A DNA stretch of 64,000 nucleotides. Source: Oceanobacter kriegii DSM 6294. GTDB taxonomy: Bacteria > Pseudomonadota > Gammaproteobacteria > Pseudomonadales > Oceanobacteraceae. The translations under genes and the position numbers were made by a program. The stretch is taken from assembly GCF_000422845.1 (NCBI RefSeq), contig NZ_AUGV01000004.1:434001-498000 (forward strand), written 5' to 3'. Below the pieces are notes generated by a model. That model had not been told where the DNA came from and ran no database searches. It was given only the letters and a program-made list of their open reading frames with translations. Shown here one piece after another: positions 18,648 to 28,791 of the stretch (within the stretch, counting starts at the first letter, position 1; the number at the start of each line of letters is the position of its first letter).

Positions 18648-19490
18648 TTATTTGGAACGCGGCTTGGTGTTTGCGTGCTGACGTACTTTCTGGCGCTTTT
18701 GCTCACGCTGGAACCGTACTTTTTCCTTGCCGATCAGGCGACGGATTTTCTTGCGTTCCATATCGACCATATCACGCAGGTCGTTTACTTCACGCTGGCC
18801 CAGTTCTACCCAGGTACCAACCGGAATGCTGGACGGCAGGAAAATACAGCCATAGCGAACCCGCTTCAGGCGGCTCACTTCAACTTCCTGGCTTTCCCAC
18901 AGACGACGTACTTCGCGGTTACGACCTTCCATAACCACACAGTGGTACCACTTGTTGGCACCTTCACCGTCGAAGAACTTAACGTCGGTAAAACGCGCCA
19001 TGCCGTCTTCCAGCAACACGCCTTCTTTCAGGCGCTCAATCATTGGCTCGTCGACGTCGCCACGAACGCGAACCGCGTATTCACGGTCAACGCCTGTCGA
19101 CGGGTGCATCAGCTTGTTGGCCAGCTCACCGTCAGTGGTGAACAGCAACAGACCACTGGTGTTGATATCCAGTCGACCAACGTTAATCCAGCGCTCGCCC
19201 TTGGTTTTTGGCAGGTGGTCAAACACGGTTGGTCGACCTTCAGGGTCAACCCGTGAACACACTTCGCCCACTGGCTTGTTGTACGCCAGCACCCGGCAAA
19301 CACGACCAACGTCGTCCATTTTGACAACGCGGCCATCGACGCGGATTTCGTCATGTCGATCAGCCCGGTCACCCAGCACGGCTTTTTCACCGTTAACAGT
19401 AACCCGACCTTCGGCGATCCAACGTTCCGCCTCACGGCGGGAAGGCGCGACTGCAGTCACCGCCAGTATTTTCTGAACTCGTTCTTTCAT
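18648..19490 (-). CDS. rluB: 23S rRNA pseudouridine(2605) synthase
   Basis: A 280-residue RsuA-family pseudouridine synthase. The N-terminal S4 domain ([33 protein letters not shown]) is followed by the catalytic motif [21 protein letters not shown] with its aspartate, and [13 protein letters not shown] near the end. The basic C-terminal tail ([16 protein letters not shown]) is typical of RluB and absent from RluE. It overlaps the scpB stop by 4 bp, forming a scpA-scpB-rluB operon, a common arrangement. Confidence 0.93.
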   Translation of the reverse strand: MKERVQKILAVTAVAPSRREAERWIAEGRVTVNGEKAVLGDRADRHDEIRVDGRVVKMDDVGRVCRVLAYNKPVGEVCSRVDPEGRPTVFDHLPKTKGERWINVGRLDINTSGLLLFTTDGELANKLMHPSTGVDREYAVRVRGDVDEPMIERLKEGVLLEDGMARFTDVKFFDGEGANKWYHCVVMEGRNREVRRLWESQEVEVSRLKRVRYGCIFLPSSIPVGTWVELGQREVNDLRDMVDMERKKIRRLIGKEKVRFQREQKRQKVRQHANTKPRSK

Positions 19491-20461
19491 TCTTCGCTAT
19501 CTTGCTGTTTGGCAGCGCTGTCGGTTACTTCAGCGTCTGCCTGATGTGTTGGTTGAGCCGTTTGTCGATCTTGCGATTCGAATCGGCTCAGCAGATCACC
19601 CATATTTTTCTGGCCAGCGGATGTCGAGCCCTGGCGCAGAGGTGTGCATCCCTTGCTGGCAGCAGAGGCTTCGCCCTCTGCGCCTTCGTCCTTGTCACCA
19701 AACAGGTTGTGTTCAACCCGGGCAACCAGTTGTTCTGCCTCGGCCAGATCTTCCGCCGTAGCGTCCAGCACGTCGGCGCCGCGCTGTGCGACATCCTCGT
19801 CACTGACAAAGTCGTAGCTTTCTGACGGTGGCCGCTTGGCCTCGGCTTCATCGCCGAGTTCAAGCCGTCGATTGGCGTCGTCGAGGTCACGAATTTCCAT
19901 CAGACTCGGCAGCTGATCCAGCCCGCTGAGGCCAAAATAATCCAGAAACTCATTGGTGGTGGCGTAAAGCGCCGGACGACCCGGTACATCACGATGGCCA
20001 ACCACCTTGACCCATTCCCGCTCCAACAGGGTTTTGATGATATTACTGCTGACCACCACCCCGCGGACGTCTTCAATATCGCCACGGGTTACCGGTTGAC
20101 GATAGGCGATCAGCACCAGAGTCTCCAGTAACGCACGGGAATACCGCGGTGGGCGCTCCTCCCACAAGCGACTGACCCACGGCATGGTGTGCTCGCGCAC
20201 TTGCAAACGGTAGCCGCTGGCCACTTTTTTTAATTCCACACCACGGCCTTCCAGCTGCACTGCCAACTCTTCGAGCGCTGCTCGCAGTTCGCTGTTGAGC
20301 GGCCGTCGGTCTTCGTCAAACAACGACGCCATCCGGTCCAGCGACAGGGTGGCACCGTGTGCCAACATGGCAGCTTCGAGCACACCGGCAAGCTCACGGG
20401 TGGTCAATTCACAACCGCGCTGACGACCGGAGGACGAGGCGTCGGAATGATCAGTCGTCAT
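19487..20461 (-). CDS. scpB: Segregation and condensation protein B
   Basis: A 324-residue ScpB with two winged-helix domains ([25 protein letters not shown]; then [30 protein letters not shown], the most conserved block). It binds ScpA and Smc in the condensin-like complex. After about residue 200 there is a long acidic, low-complexity extension ([25 protein letters not shown]... to [22 protein letters not shown]) not needed for the fold. It overlaps scpA by 11 bp upstream and rluB by 4 bp downstream. Confidence 0.93.
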   Translation of the reverse strand: MTTDHSDASSSGRQRGCELTTRELAGVLEAAMLAHGATLSLDRMASLFDEDRRPLNSELRAALEELAVQLEGRGVELKKVASGYRLQVREHTMPWVSRLWEERPPRYSRALLETLVLIAYRQPVTRGDIEDVRGVVVSSNIIKTLLEREWVKVVGHRDVPGRPALYATTNEFLDYFGLSGLDQLPSLMEIRDLDDANRRLELGDEAEAKRPPSESYDFVSDEDVAQRGADVLDATAEDLAEAEQLVARVEHNLFGDKDEGAEGEASAASKGCTPLRQGSTSAGQKNMGDLLSRFESQDRQTAQPTHQADAEVTDSAAKQQDSEE

Positions 20462-21326
20462 GGTAGAGCACCTCCTCGTCTCCTTGCGCCGCCAGCGGTG
20501 CAGATTTCATTCGTACATGAATTGGCCCAAACAGCTGTTGCTGAACCAGTTCAATCAGTTTTTCTTTCACCAGCTCCAGCACCGCCAAAAACGTGACCAC
20601 CACACCCAGCTTGCCCTCTTCTGGCTCGAACAAGGTGGTGAATGCCACGAATTCAGAGCCTCGCATGCGTTCCAGCACTTGCGACATACGCTCACGGGTG
20701 GACAGCTGTTCGCGCTGGATTTCGTGATGCTCACTGCGCTCAGCACGTCGCAGAATTGAGGCATAGGCCAGCATGAGTTCGCGCATATCCACGTCAGGAT
20801 GGACCCGATTAACGACCCGGTTTTCAACCTGCAAGCGGGTTTGCAAGGTATCACGTTCCATTCGTGGCAAGCTGTCGAGATCTTCTGCGGCGGTTTTAAA
20901 GCGCTCGTATTCCTGCAAGCGACGAATCAACTCTGCACGCGGATCTTCTTCCTCGTCTTCGCTGGCTTCCTTGTTGCGCGGCAACAGTACCCGGCTTTTG
21001 ATCTCTGCCAGCATCGCGGCCATCACCAGATATTCTCCGGCCAGTTCCAGCTGCAATGCCTGCATCATATCGATGTACTGGATGTACTGATCGACAATTT
21101 CAGAGACGTTAACGTCAAGAATATCGAGGTTCTGCTTGCGAATCAGATACAGCAGCAGATCCAGAGGCCCTTCGAACTGCTCCAGAATCACTTCCAGTGC
21201 ATCGGGCGGAATGTACAGGTCCAGTGGCAGCTGAGTCATCGGCTGCCCCTGAACCAGCGCGAACGGCATTTCCCCCTGCGGGGCCAGCGGTTCGCGCTCG
21301 GTGTCGGTCTCGGCCGCTTCCGTCAT
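20451..21326 (-). CDS. scpA: Segregation and condensation protein A
   Basis: A 291-residue kleisin subunit of the Smc-ScpAB complex. The conserved N-terminal block is FEGPLDLLLYLIRKQNLDILDVNVSEIVDQYI (about 53-84), followed by EYLVMAAMLAEIKSRVLLP, and a C-terminal winged helix ends in VVVTFLAVLELVKEKLIELVQQ. Overlap with scpB indicates coupled translation. The first 30 residues (EAAETDTEREPLAPQGEMP) are a variable extension. Confidence 0.94.
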   Translation of the reverse strand: MTEAAETDTEREPLAPQGEMPFALVQGQPMTQLPLDLYIPPDALEVILEQFEGPLDLLLYLIRKQNLDILDVNVSEIVDQYIQYIDMMQALQLELAGEYLVMAAMLAEIKSRVLLPRNKEASEDEEEDPRAELIRRLQEYERFKTAAEDLDSLPRMERDTLQTRLQVENRVVNRVHPDVDMRELMLAYASILRRAERSEHHEIQREQLSTRERMSQVLERMRGSEFVAFTTLFEPEEGKLGVVVTFLAVLELVKEKLIELVQQQLFGPIHVRMKSAPLAAQGDEEVLYHDD

Positions 21327-21375
21327 GCCGGAATCAGCGTCACAGACACAGAGGTGAGCTTAAGCTGCTGCACGC

Positions 21376-22425
21376 TTACACCAGACCACGAATGCCAACG
21401 GCTTCACGCACGCGTTCAATCATCGGCTTAGCCACTGCGCGGGCGCGTTCAGCACCGGCTTGCAGCTGCTCTTCCACTTCCTGTGGCTTGTCCATCAGGT
21501 CGTTGTAGCGCTCGCGGGCTTCGGCCAACTCGCCGTTCACCAGTTCAAACAGTTGCTTCTTGGCTTCGCCCCAGGCAATACCATCGGCAAAGGCCTGACG
21601 CATATCCGCGGCCTGCTGCTCGGAAGCGAACGCTTTCCAGATCTGGAATACCGCAGAGGTATCCGGGTCTTTTGCCTCACCCGGCTCCAGCAGGTTGGTT
21701 TTGATCTTGTTGATGTGCTTCTTGAGCTGCTTTTCGCCGAGGAACAGCGGAATGGTGTTGCCGTAGCTCTTGCTCATCTTACGACCGTCCAGACCCTGCA
21801 ATACGGCGACGTTGTCGTCGACCACGTAGTCTGGCAGCGTCATGATCGGCTGCTTTTTGCTGGCGTACAGATGGTTAAAACGCTGGCCCATGTCACGAGC
21901 CATTTCAACGTGTTGAATCTGGTCCTTGCCCACTGGTACGTGGGTAGCGCTGAACATCAGAATATCGGCAGCCATCAGCACCGGGTAGCTGAACAGACCC
22001 ATGGTAATGGCCTTGTCGGCATCTTCGCCTTCCGCCAAATTGGCATCCACCGACGCTTTGTAAGCGTGAGCACGGTTCATCAGACCCTTGGCGCAAACGC
22101 AGTTCAGCATCCAGCTCAGTTCGGTAATTTGGGGAATATCGGACTGACGATAGAACACGGCCTTGCTGGTATCCAAGCCCAAAGCCAGCCAGGTCGCGGC
22201 AATTTCCTTGGTCGATTGGGCGACTGCCGCCGGGTCCTGACACTTGATCAGGGCGTGGTAGTCGGCCAGGAAGAAGAAGGATTCGTTGTTGGCTTCCTGA
22301 TTAGCCTGAATCGCCGGGCGAATAGCACCCACGTAGTTACCCAGGTGCGGAGTGCCGGAGGTGGTAATACCGGTCAATACGCGTTTTGGCGCTTTGGATT
22401 CCTTGGAAGCGTGTTCTTGTGTCAT
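21376..22425 (-). CDS. trpS: Tryptophan-tRNA ligase
   Basis: A 349-residue class I aminoacyl-tRNA synthetase. The HIGH-equivalent is TPHLGNYVG and the KMSKS loop is [11 protein letters not shown]; both are intact. The start [19 protein letters not shown] fits the family better than the longer frame reaching 22500. It is 49 bp from scpA in the same direction, so the two may be cotranscribed. Confidence 0.95.
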   Translation of the reverse strand: MTQEHASKESKAPKRVLTGITTSGTPHLGNYVGAIRPAIQANQEANNESFFFLADYHALIKCQDPAAVAQSTKEIAATWLALGLDTSKAVFYRQSDIPQITELSWMLNCVCAKGLMNRAHAYKASVDANLAEGEDADKAITMGLFSYPVLMAADILMFSATHVPVGKDQIQHVEMARDMGQRFNHLYASKKQPIMTLPDYVVDDNVAVLQGLDGRKMSKSYGNTIPLFLGEKQLKKHINKIKTNLLEPGEAKDPDTSAVFQIWKAFASEQQAADMRQAFADGIAWGEAKKQLFELVNGELAEARERYNDLMDKPQEVEEQLQAGAERARAVAKPMIERVREAVGIRGLV

Positions 22426-22552
22426 ATGGTGTCCAGACTGGAAATCGGCAAAACGAGCATGATACCGGTTTTGACTGGCGCTGACAGCCTGACAGGACAT
22501 TCGTTGGCAACTGCGTTAAGCCACGCCGCTGCCAACGAACAATTGTGCAGAA

Positions 22553-23176
22553 TTAACTAACGATATCCGATGCGTCGCCAACACCCTGACGGATCAATTG
22601 TGGGGCTTCTTCGGTCATGTCGATCACGGTGGTGGCCTCAAAGCCGCAGTAACCGCCATCGATCACCAGATCCAGCTGGTGCTCCAGTGTCTGGCGAATA
22701 TCGTAAGGGTCAGACAGTGGCAATTCATCGCCCGGCATGATCAACGAGCTGGTCATCAGCGGCTCCCCCATTTCTTCCAGCAGCGCCATGGCAATGGCGT
22801 TGTCTGGCACACGAATCCCGATGGTGCGTTTCTTCGGATGCATCAGCAGCCGTGGTACTTCACGTGTGGCCGGCAGAATAAAGGTGAACGCGCCAGGGGT
22901 ATGAGCTTTCAGAACCCGGAAGAAGCTGTTTTCTACTTTGGCAAAGGTCGACAGTTCCGAGAAGTCGCGGCACAACAGGGTGAAGTTGTGTTTTTGGTCG
23001 AGCTGGCGAATGCGCTGAATGGTTTCAGTGGCTTTTTTATCACCAATACGACAGGCCAGTGCGTAAGAGCAATCGGTCGGGATCACCGCAACTGCGCCGT
23101 TGCGCAGTAAATCAGCGGCTTGTTTTACCAGTCGCGCCTGGGGATTGTCCGGATGAATCTGGAAAAATTGGCTCAC
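22553..23176 (-). CDS. yciO: YciO-type Sua5/YrdC-domain protein
   Basis: A 207-residue protein of the threonylcarbamoyl-AMP synthase superfamily: IPTDCSYALACRIGDKKA at the N-terminus, then the KHNFTLLCRDFSELSTFAKV block and SSLIMPGDELP. YciO is the paralogue of TsaC with less certain function (reported weak t6A-related activity). The start is a GTG (VSQFFQIHPDNPQ) directly after an AGGAGCTCCT ribosome binding site; the upstream in-frame ATG would add a non-conserved 17 residues. Its neighbours trpH and yciB match the Pseudomonas/E. coli arrangement. Confidence 0.88.
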   Translation of the reverse strand: MSQFFQIHPDNPQARLVKQAADLLRNGAVAVIPTDCSYALACRIGDKKATETIQRIRQLDQKHNFTLLCRDFSELSTFAKVENSFFRVLKAHTPGAFTFILPATREVPRLLMHPKKRTIGIRVPDNAIAMALLEEMGEPLMTSSLIMPGDELPLSDPYDIRQTLEHQLDLVIDGGYCGFEATTVIDMTEEAPQLIRQGVGDASDIVS

Positions 23177-23227
23177 AGGAGCTCCTTGAAAATAATAATG
23201 GTCTGGCAAGACGCAGGAACGGCACAA

Positions 23228-24106
23228 TCAGGCAGCGTCAGACCACTGCTGCCATACAGGTGTAATCAGTTTGGGAAAGGCGGGCATCACACCCAGTTCA
23301 AGCCCGAAACGGTTGGGCCCATGGTAGTCGCTACCGCACGAACCGAGCAGGTTGAACTCTCTGGCGAGTGCTGCCATTTGGCCTTGCTGGTTGCTGTCCA
23401 TCATACCATAAGCCACTTCCAGCCCCTGACCACCTGCTGCAATAAAGTCTTTCACACAGGCGCGTAATTTGGTGCGGGTCATCTTGTACAAATGCGCATG
23501 AGCCATCACTGGCGTACCGCCAGCGGCCCGAATCCATTCAACGGCTTCCGTCATACTGGCCCAGCCGGTTTTGACGTCGCCAATCTTGCCGGCTCCAAGA
23601 TACTTGTTGAAGGCCACCTGCATATTCGGCACCAGCCCTTGTTCAATCATCCAGCGGGCAAAGTGTGGACGGCCCAGCTGATCCTGTTCAACACCGGAGT
23701 GCGACACGATGTCGGCGACGGCAATGTCGGTCCGTAACTTCTTGCCAACCCGCTGGGCAATCAGCTCGGCGCGGGAGGCCCGGGCCTGACGTTGTTGCTG
23801 CTCGGCCTGCTGCATGACCGGTGACTCCGGATCAAATCCGAGCCCGACAATGTGAATGGAAATACCGCTCCACACCGTCGACAGCTCAATGCCGGGAATT
23901 AACTGCACGCCCAATTCTGCCGCCCGCTGGCGGCCACGACGGAACCCTTCGACCGAGTCGTGGTCGGTAATCGCCAGGGTCTTGATGCCGCGCTCATGGG
24001 CGCGCTCCACCAACTGCTCCGGGTCAAAGTGGCCATCAGAGGCGGTGGTGTGACAATGCAAATCGATCTCGGAACTCACGTGGACGCTCTCATCGGCTTC
24101 GGCCAT
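23228..24106 (-). CDS. trpH: PHP-domain phosphoesterase (RNase AM / nucleoside 3',5'-bisphosphate phosphatase type)
   Basis: A 292-residue PHP metallo-phosphoesterase. Metal ligands are visible in DLHCHTTASDGHFDP, ITDHDSVEGFRRG, GIELSTVW, PVMAHAHLYKM and GSDYHGPN. E. coli TrpH/YciV (Rnm) removes 5' nucleotides in 5S/23S rRNA maturation and hydrolyses 3',5'-nucleotides. I choose MAEADES as start because GGAG stands six bases before it; the ATG four codons upstream lacks a ribosome binding site. It is divergent from yciB with a 42-bp gap. Confidence 0.9.
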   Translation of the reverse strand: MAEADESVHVSSEIDLHCHTTASDGHFDPEQLVERAHERGIKTLAITDHDSVEGFRRGRQRAAELGVQLIPGIELSTVWSGISIHIVGLGFDPESPVMQQAEQQQRQARASRAELIAQRVGKKLRTDIAVADIVSHSGVEQDQLGRPHFARWMIEQGLVPNMQVAFNKYLGAGKIGDVKTGWASMTEAVEWIRAAGGTPVMAHAHLYKMTRTKLRACVKDFIAAGGQGLEVAYGMMDSNQQGQMAALAREFNLLGSCGSDYHGPNRFGLELGVMPAFPKLITPVWQQWSDAA

Positions 24107-24148
24107 AATCGGCTCCATTGTAAATGCTGACTGAAGTTGAAGCGAATA

Positions 24149-24754
24149 ATGAAGTTATTGCTGGATTTCCTCCCCATCGTGGCCTTTTTCCTGGCCTACA
24201 AGTTCAACCCGGAACTGGTAGCGGCCCTTGGCCCGATGCTGAGTGCCGATAACGCCGCCGCGCTGCAACAAATGCAGCCTATTGTACTGGCCACGGCCGT
24301 GCTGATTCCGGCCACCGCCCTGCAGATTCTGTATACCCGCCTGACCACTGGCAAAATCGAGAACATGCACCTGATTACCCTGGTACTGGTGGTACTGATG
24401 GGCGGTGCCACGGTGATTTTGCAGGACAAGACCTTTATTCAATGGAAACCGACGGTGGTGAACTGGCTGTTCGCTGCGGGCTTCCTGGGGTTCTGGCTGT
24501 TTACCCGCACCACCTTGCTGGAAAAAATGATGGGCCAGAACCTGCAACTGCCAGCCGGGGTATGGGTCAAACTGAATTTTGCCTGGGTCGCCTTCTTTAT
24601 TTTCAGTGGCATTGCCAATTTGTTCGTTGCCTACCATTTTTCCGAAGAAATCTGGGTAGACTTCAAGTTGTTTGGACTGCTGGGATTAACCATTGTCTTT
24701 ATCCTTGCCCAATCCGTCTTTCTTTACCGTTACATGAATCACGAGGAGCCTTGA
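24149..24754 (+). CDS. yciB: YciB inner-membrane septation protein A
   Basis: A 201-residue integral membrane protein with five or six hydrophobic segments, beginning MKLLLDFLPIVAFFLAYKF, the signature of the YciB/IspZ family. The segment W(K/T)PTVVNWLFAAGFLG is also family-typical. YciB acts in cell-envelope maintenance and interacts with division and elongation proteins. It is followed after 3 bp by the YciI gene, as in many gammaproteobacteria. Confidence 0.94.
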   Translation: MKLLLDFLPIVAFFLAYKFNPELVAALGPMLSADNAAALQQMQPIVLATAVLIPATALQILYTRLTTGKIENMHLITLVLVVLMGGATVILQDKTFIQWKPTVVNWLFAAGFLGFWLFTRTTLLEKMMGQNLQLPAGVWVKLNFAWVAFFIFSGIANLFVAYHFSEEIWVDFKLFGLLGLTIVFILAQSVFLYRYMNHEEP

Positions 24755-24757
24755 ACC

Positions 24758-25057
24758 ATGTGGTACGCCATTATCAGCCAGGACATTGAAAACAGCCTTG
24801 AGAAACGCCTGTCGGCTCGCCCGGCCCACCTCAAGCGCCTGCAAACCCTGGCCGACGAAGGTCGTTTGCTGGTTGCCGGTCCTCACCCGGCCATCGACAG
24901 CGAAGATCCGGGCAGCGCCGGTTTCACCGGAAGCCTGGTGATTGCCGAATTCGCCTCACTGGAAGACGCCCAGGCCTGGGCTGACGCCGACCCGTATGTA
25001 GATGCCGGTGTTTACCAACAAGTCATCGTCAAGCCATACAAAAAAGTCCTGCCCTGA
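24758..25057 (+). CDS. yciI: YciI-like protein
   Basis: A 99-residue single-domain protein of the YciI family (ferredoxin-like fold). The conserved histidine is in ARPAHLKRL and the aspartate in [13 protein letters not shown], proposed as active-site residues in this family; function is unproven. It directly follows yciB with a good ribosome binding site (GAGGAGCC), so the two are probably cotranscribed. Confidence 0.9.
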   Translation: MWYAIISQDIENSLEKRLSARPAHLKRLQTLADEGRLLVAGPHPAIDSEDPGSAGFTGSLVIAEFASLEDAQAWADADPYVDAGVYQQVIVKPYKKVLP

Positions 25058-25074
25058 GTCATAAGGAGTTTCAG

Positions 25075-25803
25075 GTGAAGTTTTTACGCTATGCAGGCAT
25101 CTGCCTGTCTTTGCTGGTCGCTGCTGGCGCCGTTAACGCGGAAGAAAGCGAGCCAATGGCTGGCATTGATGACCCTAACTATGTTGCCGTGACCACCGGT
25201 GAAAAACGCTACGTCACCGACGAGCTGTGGCTGCAGCTACGCACCGGCCCGGGTTCCCAGTACCGCATTCTGCAAGCCCTTAAAACCGGCGAGCACCTGG
25301 TGCTGCTGGGCCAGAACAACGACAACGGCTATTCTCTGGTGCGGACTTCCAAAGGCCGTGAAGGCTGGGTGTTGACCCGCTATTTGCTGGATCAGATTAC
25401 CGCCAAGGAAAAGCTGATTCTGGTGCAACAGGAACTGGACCGTCTGAAAGCCGAAATGGGCAGCTCTGGCAGCCAGATTGTTGAAATGCAGCAGGAGCTG
25501 ACCCAGCTGCGCAGCGAACGCGAAGAGCTGCGTCGCACAGCCACCGAGGCCACCACAGAGCTGGAAAACATCCGCGAGATTTCATCCAACGCCATGGCGC
25601 TGAATGACAAGGTACACCGCTTGTCTACCCGCACTCAGGAATTGGAAATCCAACTGGAAGCCGCCAACGCTGAAAACGCCCAGCTGGAAGCTGACCGCGA
25701 TTTCAACTACCTGCTGTACGGTGGCGGTCTGGTGGTACTGGGCGGATTCTTCGGCCTGATTGTGCCGTCACTGTTCCGCAAGAAAACCTCCAACTGGGCC
25801 TGA
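25075..25803 (+). CDS. Membrane-anchored SH3-domain protein, TIGR04211 (YgiM-like) family
   Basis: A 242-residue protein with a signal peptide (about 1-23), a bacterial SH3 domain (LWLQLRTGPGSQYRILQALKTGEHLVLLG, about 46-100), a long coiled coil (about 110-210) and one C-terminal membrane helix (YLLYGGGLVVLGGFFGLIVPSLF) with a positive tail. This is the TIGR04211/YgiM arrangement: a periplasmic domain anchored in the inner membrane. The role is unknown, but SH3 domains of this type often bind cell wall. The start is a GTG with AAGGAG upstream. Confidence 0.88.
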   Translation: MKFLRYAGICLSLLVAAGAVNAEESEPMAGIDDPNYVAVTTGEKRYVTDELWLQLRTGPGSQYRILQALKTGEHLVLLGQNNDNGYSLVRTSKGREGWVLTRYLLDQITAKEKLILVQQELDRLKAEMGSSGSQIVEMQQELTQLRSEREELRRTATEATTELENIREISSNAMALNDKVHRLSTRTQELEIQLEAANAENAQLEADRDFNYLLYGGGLVVLGGFFGLIVPSLFRKKTSNWA

Positions 25804-25823
25804 TAGCTTCCCGGTTCGACCAA

Positions 25824-25856
25824 GGCGCAGTCTGCCAACACAGACTGCGCCTTTTT
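25824..25856 (+). terminator. Rho-independent terminator after the SH3-domain gene
   Basis: An 11-bp perfect stem (GGCGCAGTCTG / CAGACTGCGCC) with a 6-base loop and T5, 20 bp after the stop codon. Confidence 0.93.
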
Positions 25857-25876
25857 AATAACAAAACGGAGTTTTT

Positions 25877-26446
25877 ATGTTCAGACGATCCCTTTTAAAG
25901 TTCTTTTTCGCCCTCGCTTGCATTGCCAGCTTGCCACTGACGGCTCAGGCAGAATCCACCGTGCAGGTTCGCCTGGTAACCAACATGGGCAATATCGAGC
26001 TGACGCTGTACCCGGACCAAGCCCCGGTAACGGTCGCCAACTTCCTCACCTACATTGAAGGCGAGCATTACAACAACACCCTGTTTCACCGGGTGATTGA
26101 CAACTTCATGATTCAGGGCGGCGGCTACAACCTCGACATGCAGAAAAAAGCCACCCTGCCAGCGATCAAAAACGAAGCCGACAACGGCCTCGGCAACGAA
26201 CGCGGCACCATTGCCATGGCACGCACCGCGGCTAAAGACAGCGCCACTTCGCAGTTCTTCATCAACCTGAAAAACAACCGCTTTTTGAACCACGGTGTCC
26301 GTGACTTTGGTTACGCCGTCTTTGGCAAGGTGACCAGCGGCATGGACGTGGTCGATGCCATCGGCAAGGTCGACACCGCAGCCCGTGATGTGCCGCGCAA
26401 GCCTGTGATTCTGGAAAAAGTCGAAGTACTGCATCAGCCAACGTAA
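25877..26446 (+). CDS. ppiA: Periplasmic cyclophilin-type peptidyl-prolyl cis-trans isomerase
   Basis: A 189-residue cyclophilin with a cleavable signal peptide (MFRRSLLKFFFALACIASLPLTAQA). Core motifs are LFHRVIDNFMIQGGG, ARTAAKDSATSQFFINL and FLNHGVRDFGYAVFGKV. Signal plus bacterial-type cyclophilin points to the periplasmic PpiA form rather than cytoplasmic PpiB. It follows a terminator and so has its own transcript. Confidence 0.9.
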   Translation: MFRRSLLKFFFALACIASLPLTAQAESTVQVRLVTNMGNIELTLYPDQAPVTVANFLTYIEGEHYNNTLFHRVIDNFMIQGGGYNLDMQKKATLPAIKNEADNGLGNERGTIAMARTAAKDSATSQFFINLKNNRFLNHGVRDFGYAVFGKVTSGMDVVDAIGKVDTAARDVPRKPVILEKVEVLHQPT

Positions 26447-26549
26447 TACTTCGTGACGGGGCTCTGACCCTGCGACAGCCTGGCCCTGCGACACTTCGGC
26501 CTTTGTGCTAGCATCAGCGGTCATTCCTCGGCCTCTGATGCTAGACAGT

Positions 26550-28745
26550 ATGCAAGACAGCAGCGACACCCCATCCTCTCTATCTACTCCGTCAAACCCG
26601 ACGTCCCAAACTCCGACGTCTCAAACCCCGATGCCTCAAGCCCCAACAACCTCTAGCGGGCAAACCACGCTGCTTGAGCACCCGGATCTGACCTGGCGGG
26701 ACGACGGCCAGCCAGTCGCGAATGACTTCGATGACCCGTACTTTTCGGTCGAAAACGGGCTGGAAGAAAGCCGCTACGTATTCCTGCACAACAACGGTTT
26801 GCCGCAGCGTTGGCAGCAGTGGCAAGGGCCGTTTTGCATCACCGAAACCGGCTTTGGCACGGGCCTGAATTTCCTGATGGCCTGGCAGTCCTTCCGCCAA
26901 AACGCACATCCGGATTGCTGGTTGCACTTCACCAGCATCGAGAAATTCCCGATGTCACTGACGCAGCTACAACAAGCGGCTGCCCTGTGGCCCGAGCTGG
27001 CCGATCTGTATGACAAACTGCTGCAACAATACCCACAGCCTACCGCAGGCTTTCATAGTCTTTGCTGGCCGGAAGAGCGAGTACAACTGACCCTTGTTCT
27101 GGCGGATGTTCACGATGCCTTGCCGCAACTGCATGGGCCGGTTCATGCCTGGTTTCTGGACGGCTTTGCACCGTCCCGCAACCCGGACATGTGGCAGCAG
27201 CCGCTGTTCGATCACATCCGCCGGCTGTCCAATCACGGTCAGGGCTTTTTGGATCAGGACGAACACACTGAAACACACCAGACGACTCTGGCGACTTTCA
27301 CCGCTGCGGGGATTGTTCGCCGAGGACTCAAGGGCGCTGGCTTCAAGGTCAGCAAGGTGCCCGGCTACGGCCGTAAACGCGAGATGCTAAGCGCTTACTA
27401 TCACCGCACCACAGGGCCAGAGCGCCCTGCCCACTTCAGCAAAACGCCATGGCTGCATTGGCAACGTTCAACATCAGCGGCAAACACCCACAGCCAAACT
27501 GCCATTGTGATTGGCGCAGGATTGGCAGGCTGTACCACCGCAAGAGCACTGGCTGAGCGCGGCTTGCAGGTCCAGTTACTGGATAAGGACGGCATTGCCG
27601 AAGGCGCGTCTGGCAACCCACAGGGCGGCGTTTACATCAAGCTGGCGGCGAACGACCAGGCCACCCATACCGATTTCTATCTGGCCGCCTATCAGACCAG
27701 TCTGAAGTGGATGTCACGTTTGCTGAGCTCAGACGAATGGCGGCCTTGTGGCGTATTGCAGCTGGGTTGGTCCGAGAAAGAAGCCAGTCGCCAGTGCAAC
27801 TTTCTGAACAAGGTCAGCTACCCGGATTCACTGATCAAGCCTCTGACCCAGCAGCAAGCCAGTGCGCAGGCGGATTGCGAAATGGCAGCGGGCGGCCTGT
27901 TCTTTGAACAGGCGGGTTGGGCCAGTCCAGCGGCGTTTTGCAAGGCACTGGTTCAACACCCGAATATCCACTTCCAGACCGCCACCGTCAGCCAAATAGT
28001 GCGCGAGGAATCACAGTGGCAAGTGCAGCTGAACGACGGTCGGACCTTGAACGCAGACCACGTCGTGGTGGCTACGGCCAATTCAACCCGCTCGCTGTTG
28101 CCCAACAATCACCTGCCAACCAAGTCGATTCGAGGCCAGTTAAGCTATCTGAGTGCCGAACACACCCCGGCTTTGAATACTGTTTTGTGTGGCCGCAGCT
28201 ATATGGCCCCGCCCCACAACCAAAGACTGGTACTGGGCGCAACCTACAACCTCAACGACGACGAACAGCAACTGCGCGATGCCGACCACAGCACCAACCT
28301 GGGGTATCTGGCCGACTTTGGCCCAGCCTGGAAAACGTTGTCGGAAGCCGCTCTGAAAGACCCAGAGGTACGCAACAAACTCTTGATTGGAGGCCGGGTG
28401 GGATTCCGCTGCACCACGCCGGATTATTTGCCCATCGCCGGGCCTGTAGTGATGGACCAATCGTTTTTCGACAGTTATCAGCCGATGGTGAAAAACGCCA
28501 AAACAGTCCCGCCACAACCGGCACCCGTGCACACCGGCTTATGGGTGAATCTGGGGCATGGTTCCCGTGGTTTGTGCTCAGCGCCACTGTGTGCAGAAGT
28601 ATTGGCGGCAGAAATCACCGGCAGCAGCCTGCCCGTCAGCAAAACCGTGCGGGAAGCCATTTTGCCGTCTCGATTCCTGTTGAGGGATATGGTGCGTCGC
28701 AAGGTCAGCCGCGACGAGCTGTCGGATATTGTCAGCGGTGGTTAA
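26550..28745 (+). CDS. mnmC: Bifunctional tRNA 5-methylaminomethyl-2-thiouridine methyltransferase / FAD oxidoreductase MnmC
   Basis: A roughly 731-residue fusion. The N-terminal MnmD methyltransferase has ITETGFGTGLNFLMAW and WFLDGFAPSRNPDMW; the C-terminal FAD-binding oxidoreductase begins near AIVIGAGLAGCTTARALAERG and ends with GHGSRGLCSAPLCAE. It performs the last two steps of mnm5s2U34 synthesis in tRNA. Unusually, the first 35 residues are a Ser/Thr/Pro/Gln-rich tail encoded by 15-bp tandem repeats (26598-26642). ATGs at 26538 and 26550 are both possible starts. Confidence 0.93.
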   Translation: MQDSSDTPSSLSTPSNPTSQTPTSQTPMPQAPTTSSGQTTLLEHPDLTWRDDGQPVANDFDDPYFSVENGLEESRYVFLHNNGLPQRWQQWQGPFCITETGFGTGLNFLMAWQSFRQNAHPDCWLHFTSIEKFPMSLTQLQQAAALWPELADLYDKLLQQYPQPTAGFHSLCWPEERVQLTLVLADVHDALPQLHGPVHAWFLDGFAPSRNPDMWQQPLFDHIRRLSNHGQGFLDQDEHTETHQTTLATFTAAGIVRRGLKGAGFKVSKVPGYGRKREMLSAYYHRTTGPERPAHFSKTPWLHWQRSTSAANTHSQTAIVIGAGLAGCTTARALAERGLQVQLLDKDGIAEGASGNPQGGVYIKLAANDQATHTDFYLAAYQTSLKWMSRLLSSDEWRPCGVLQLGWSEKEASRQCNFLNKVSYPDSLIKPLTQQQASAQADCEMAAGGLFFEQAGWASPAAFCKALVQHPNIHFQTATVSQIVREESQWQVQLNDGRTLNADHVVVATANSTRSLLPNNHLPTKSIRGQLSYLSAEHTPALNTVLCGRSYMAPPHNQRLVLGATYNLNDDEQQLRDADHSTNLGYLADFGPAWKTLSEAALKDPEVRNKLLIGGRVGFRCTTPDYLPIAGPVVMDQSFFDSYQPMVKNAKTVPPQPAPVHTGLWVNLGHGSRGLCSAPLCAEVLAAEITGSSLPVSKTVREAILPSRFLLRDMVRRKVSRDELSDIVSGG

Positions 28746-28791
28746 GCGCTGGCTCATAGAAATTGAATCAGCAGACCCGACCGGTCTAAAC

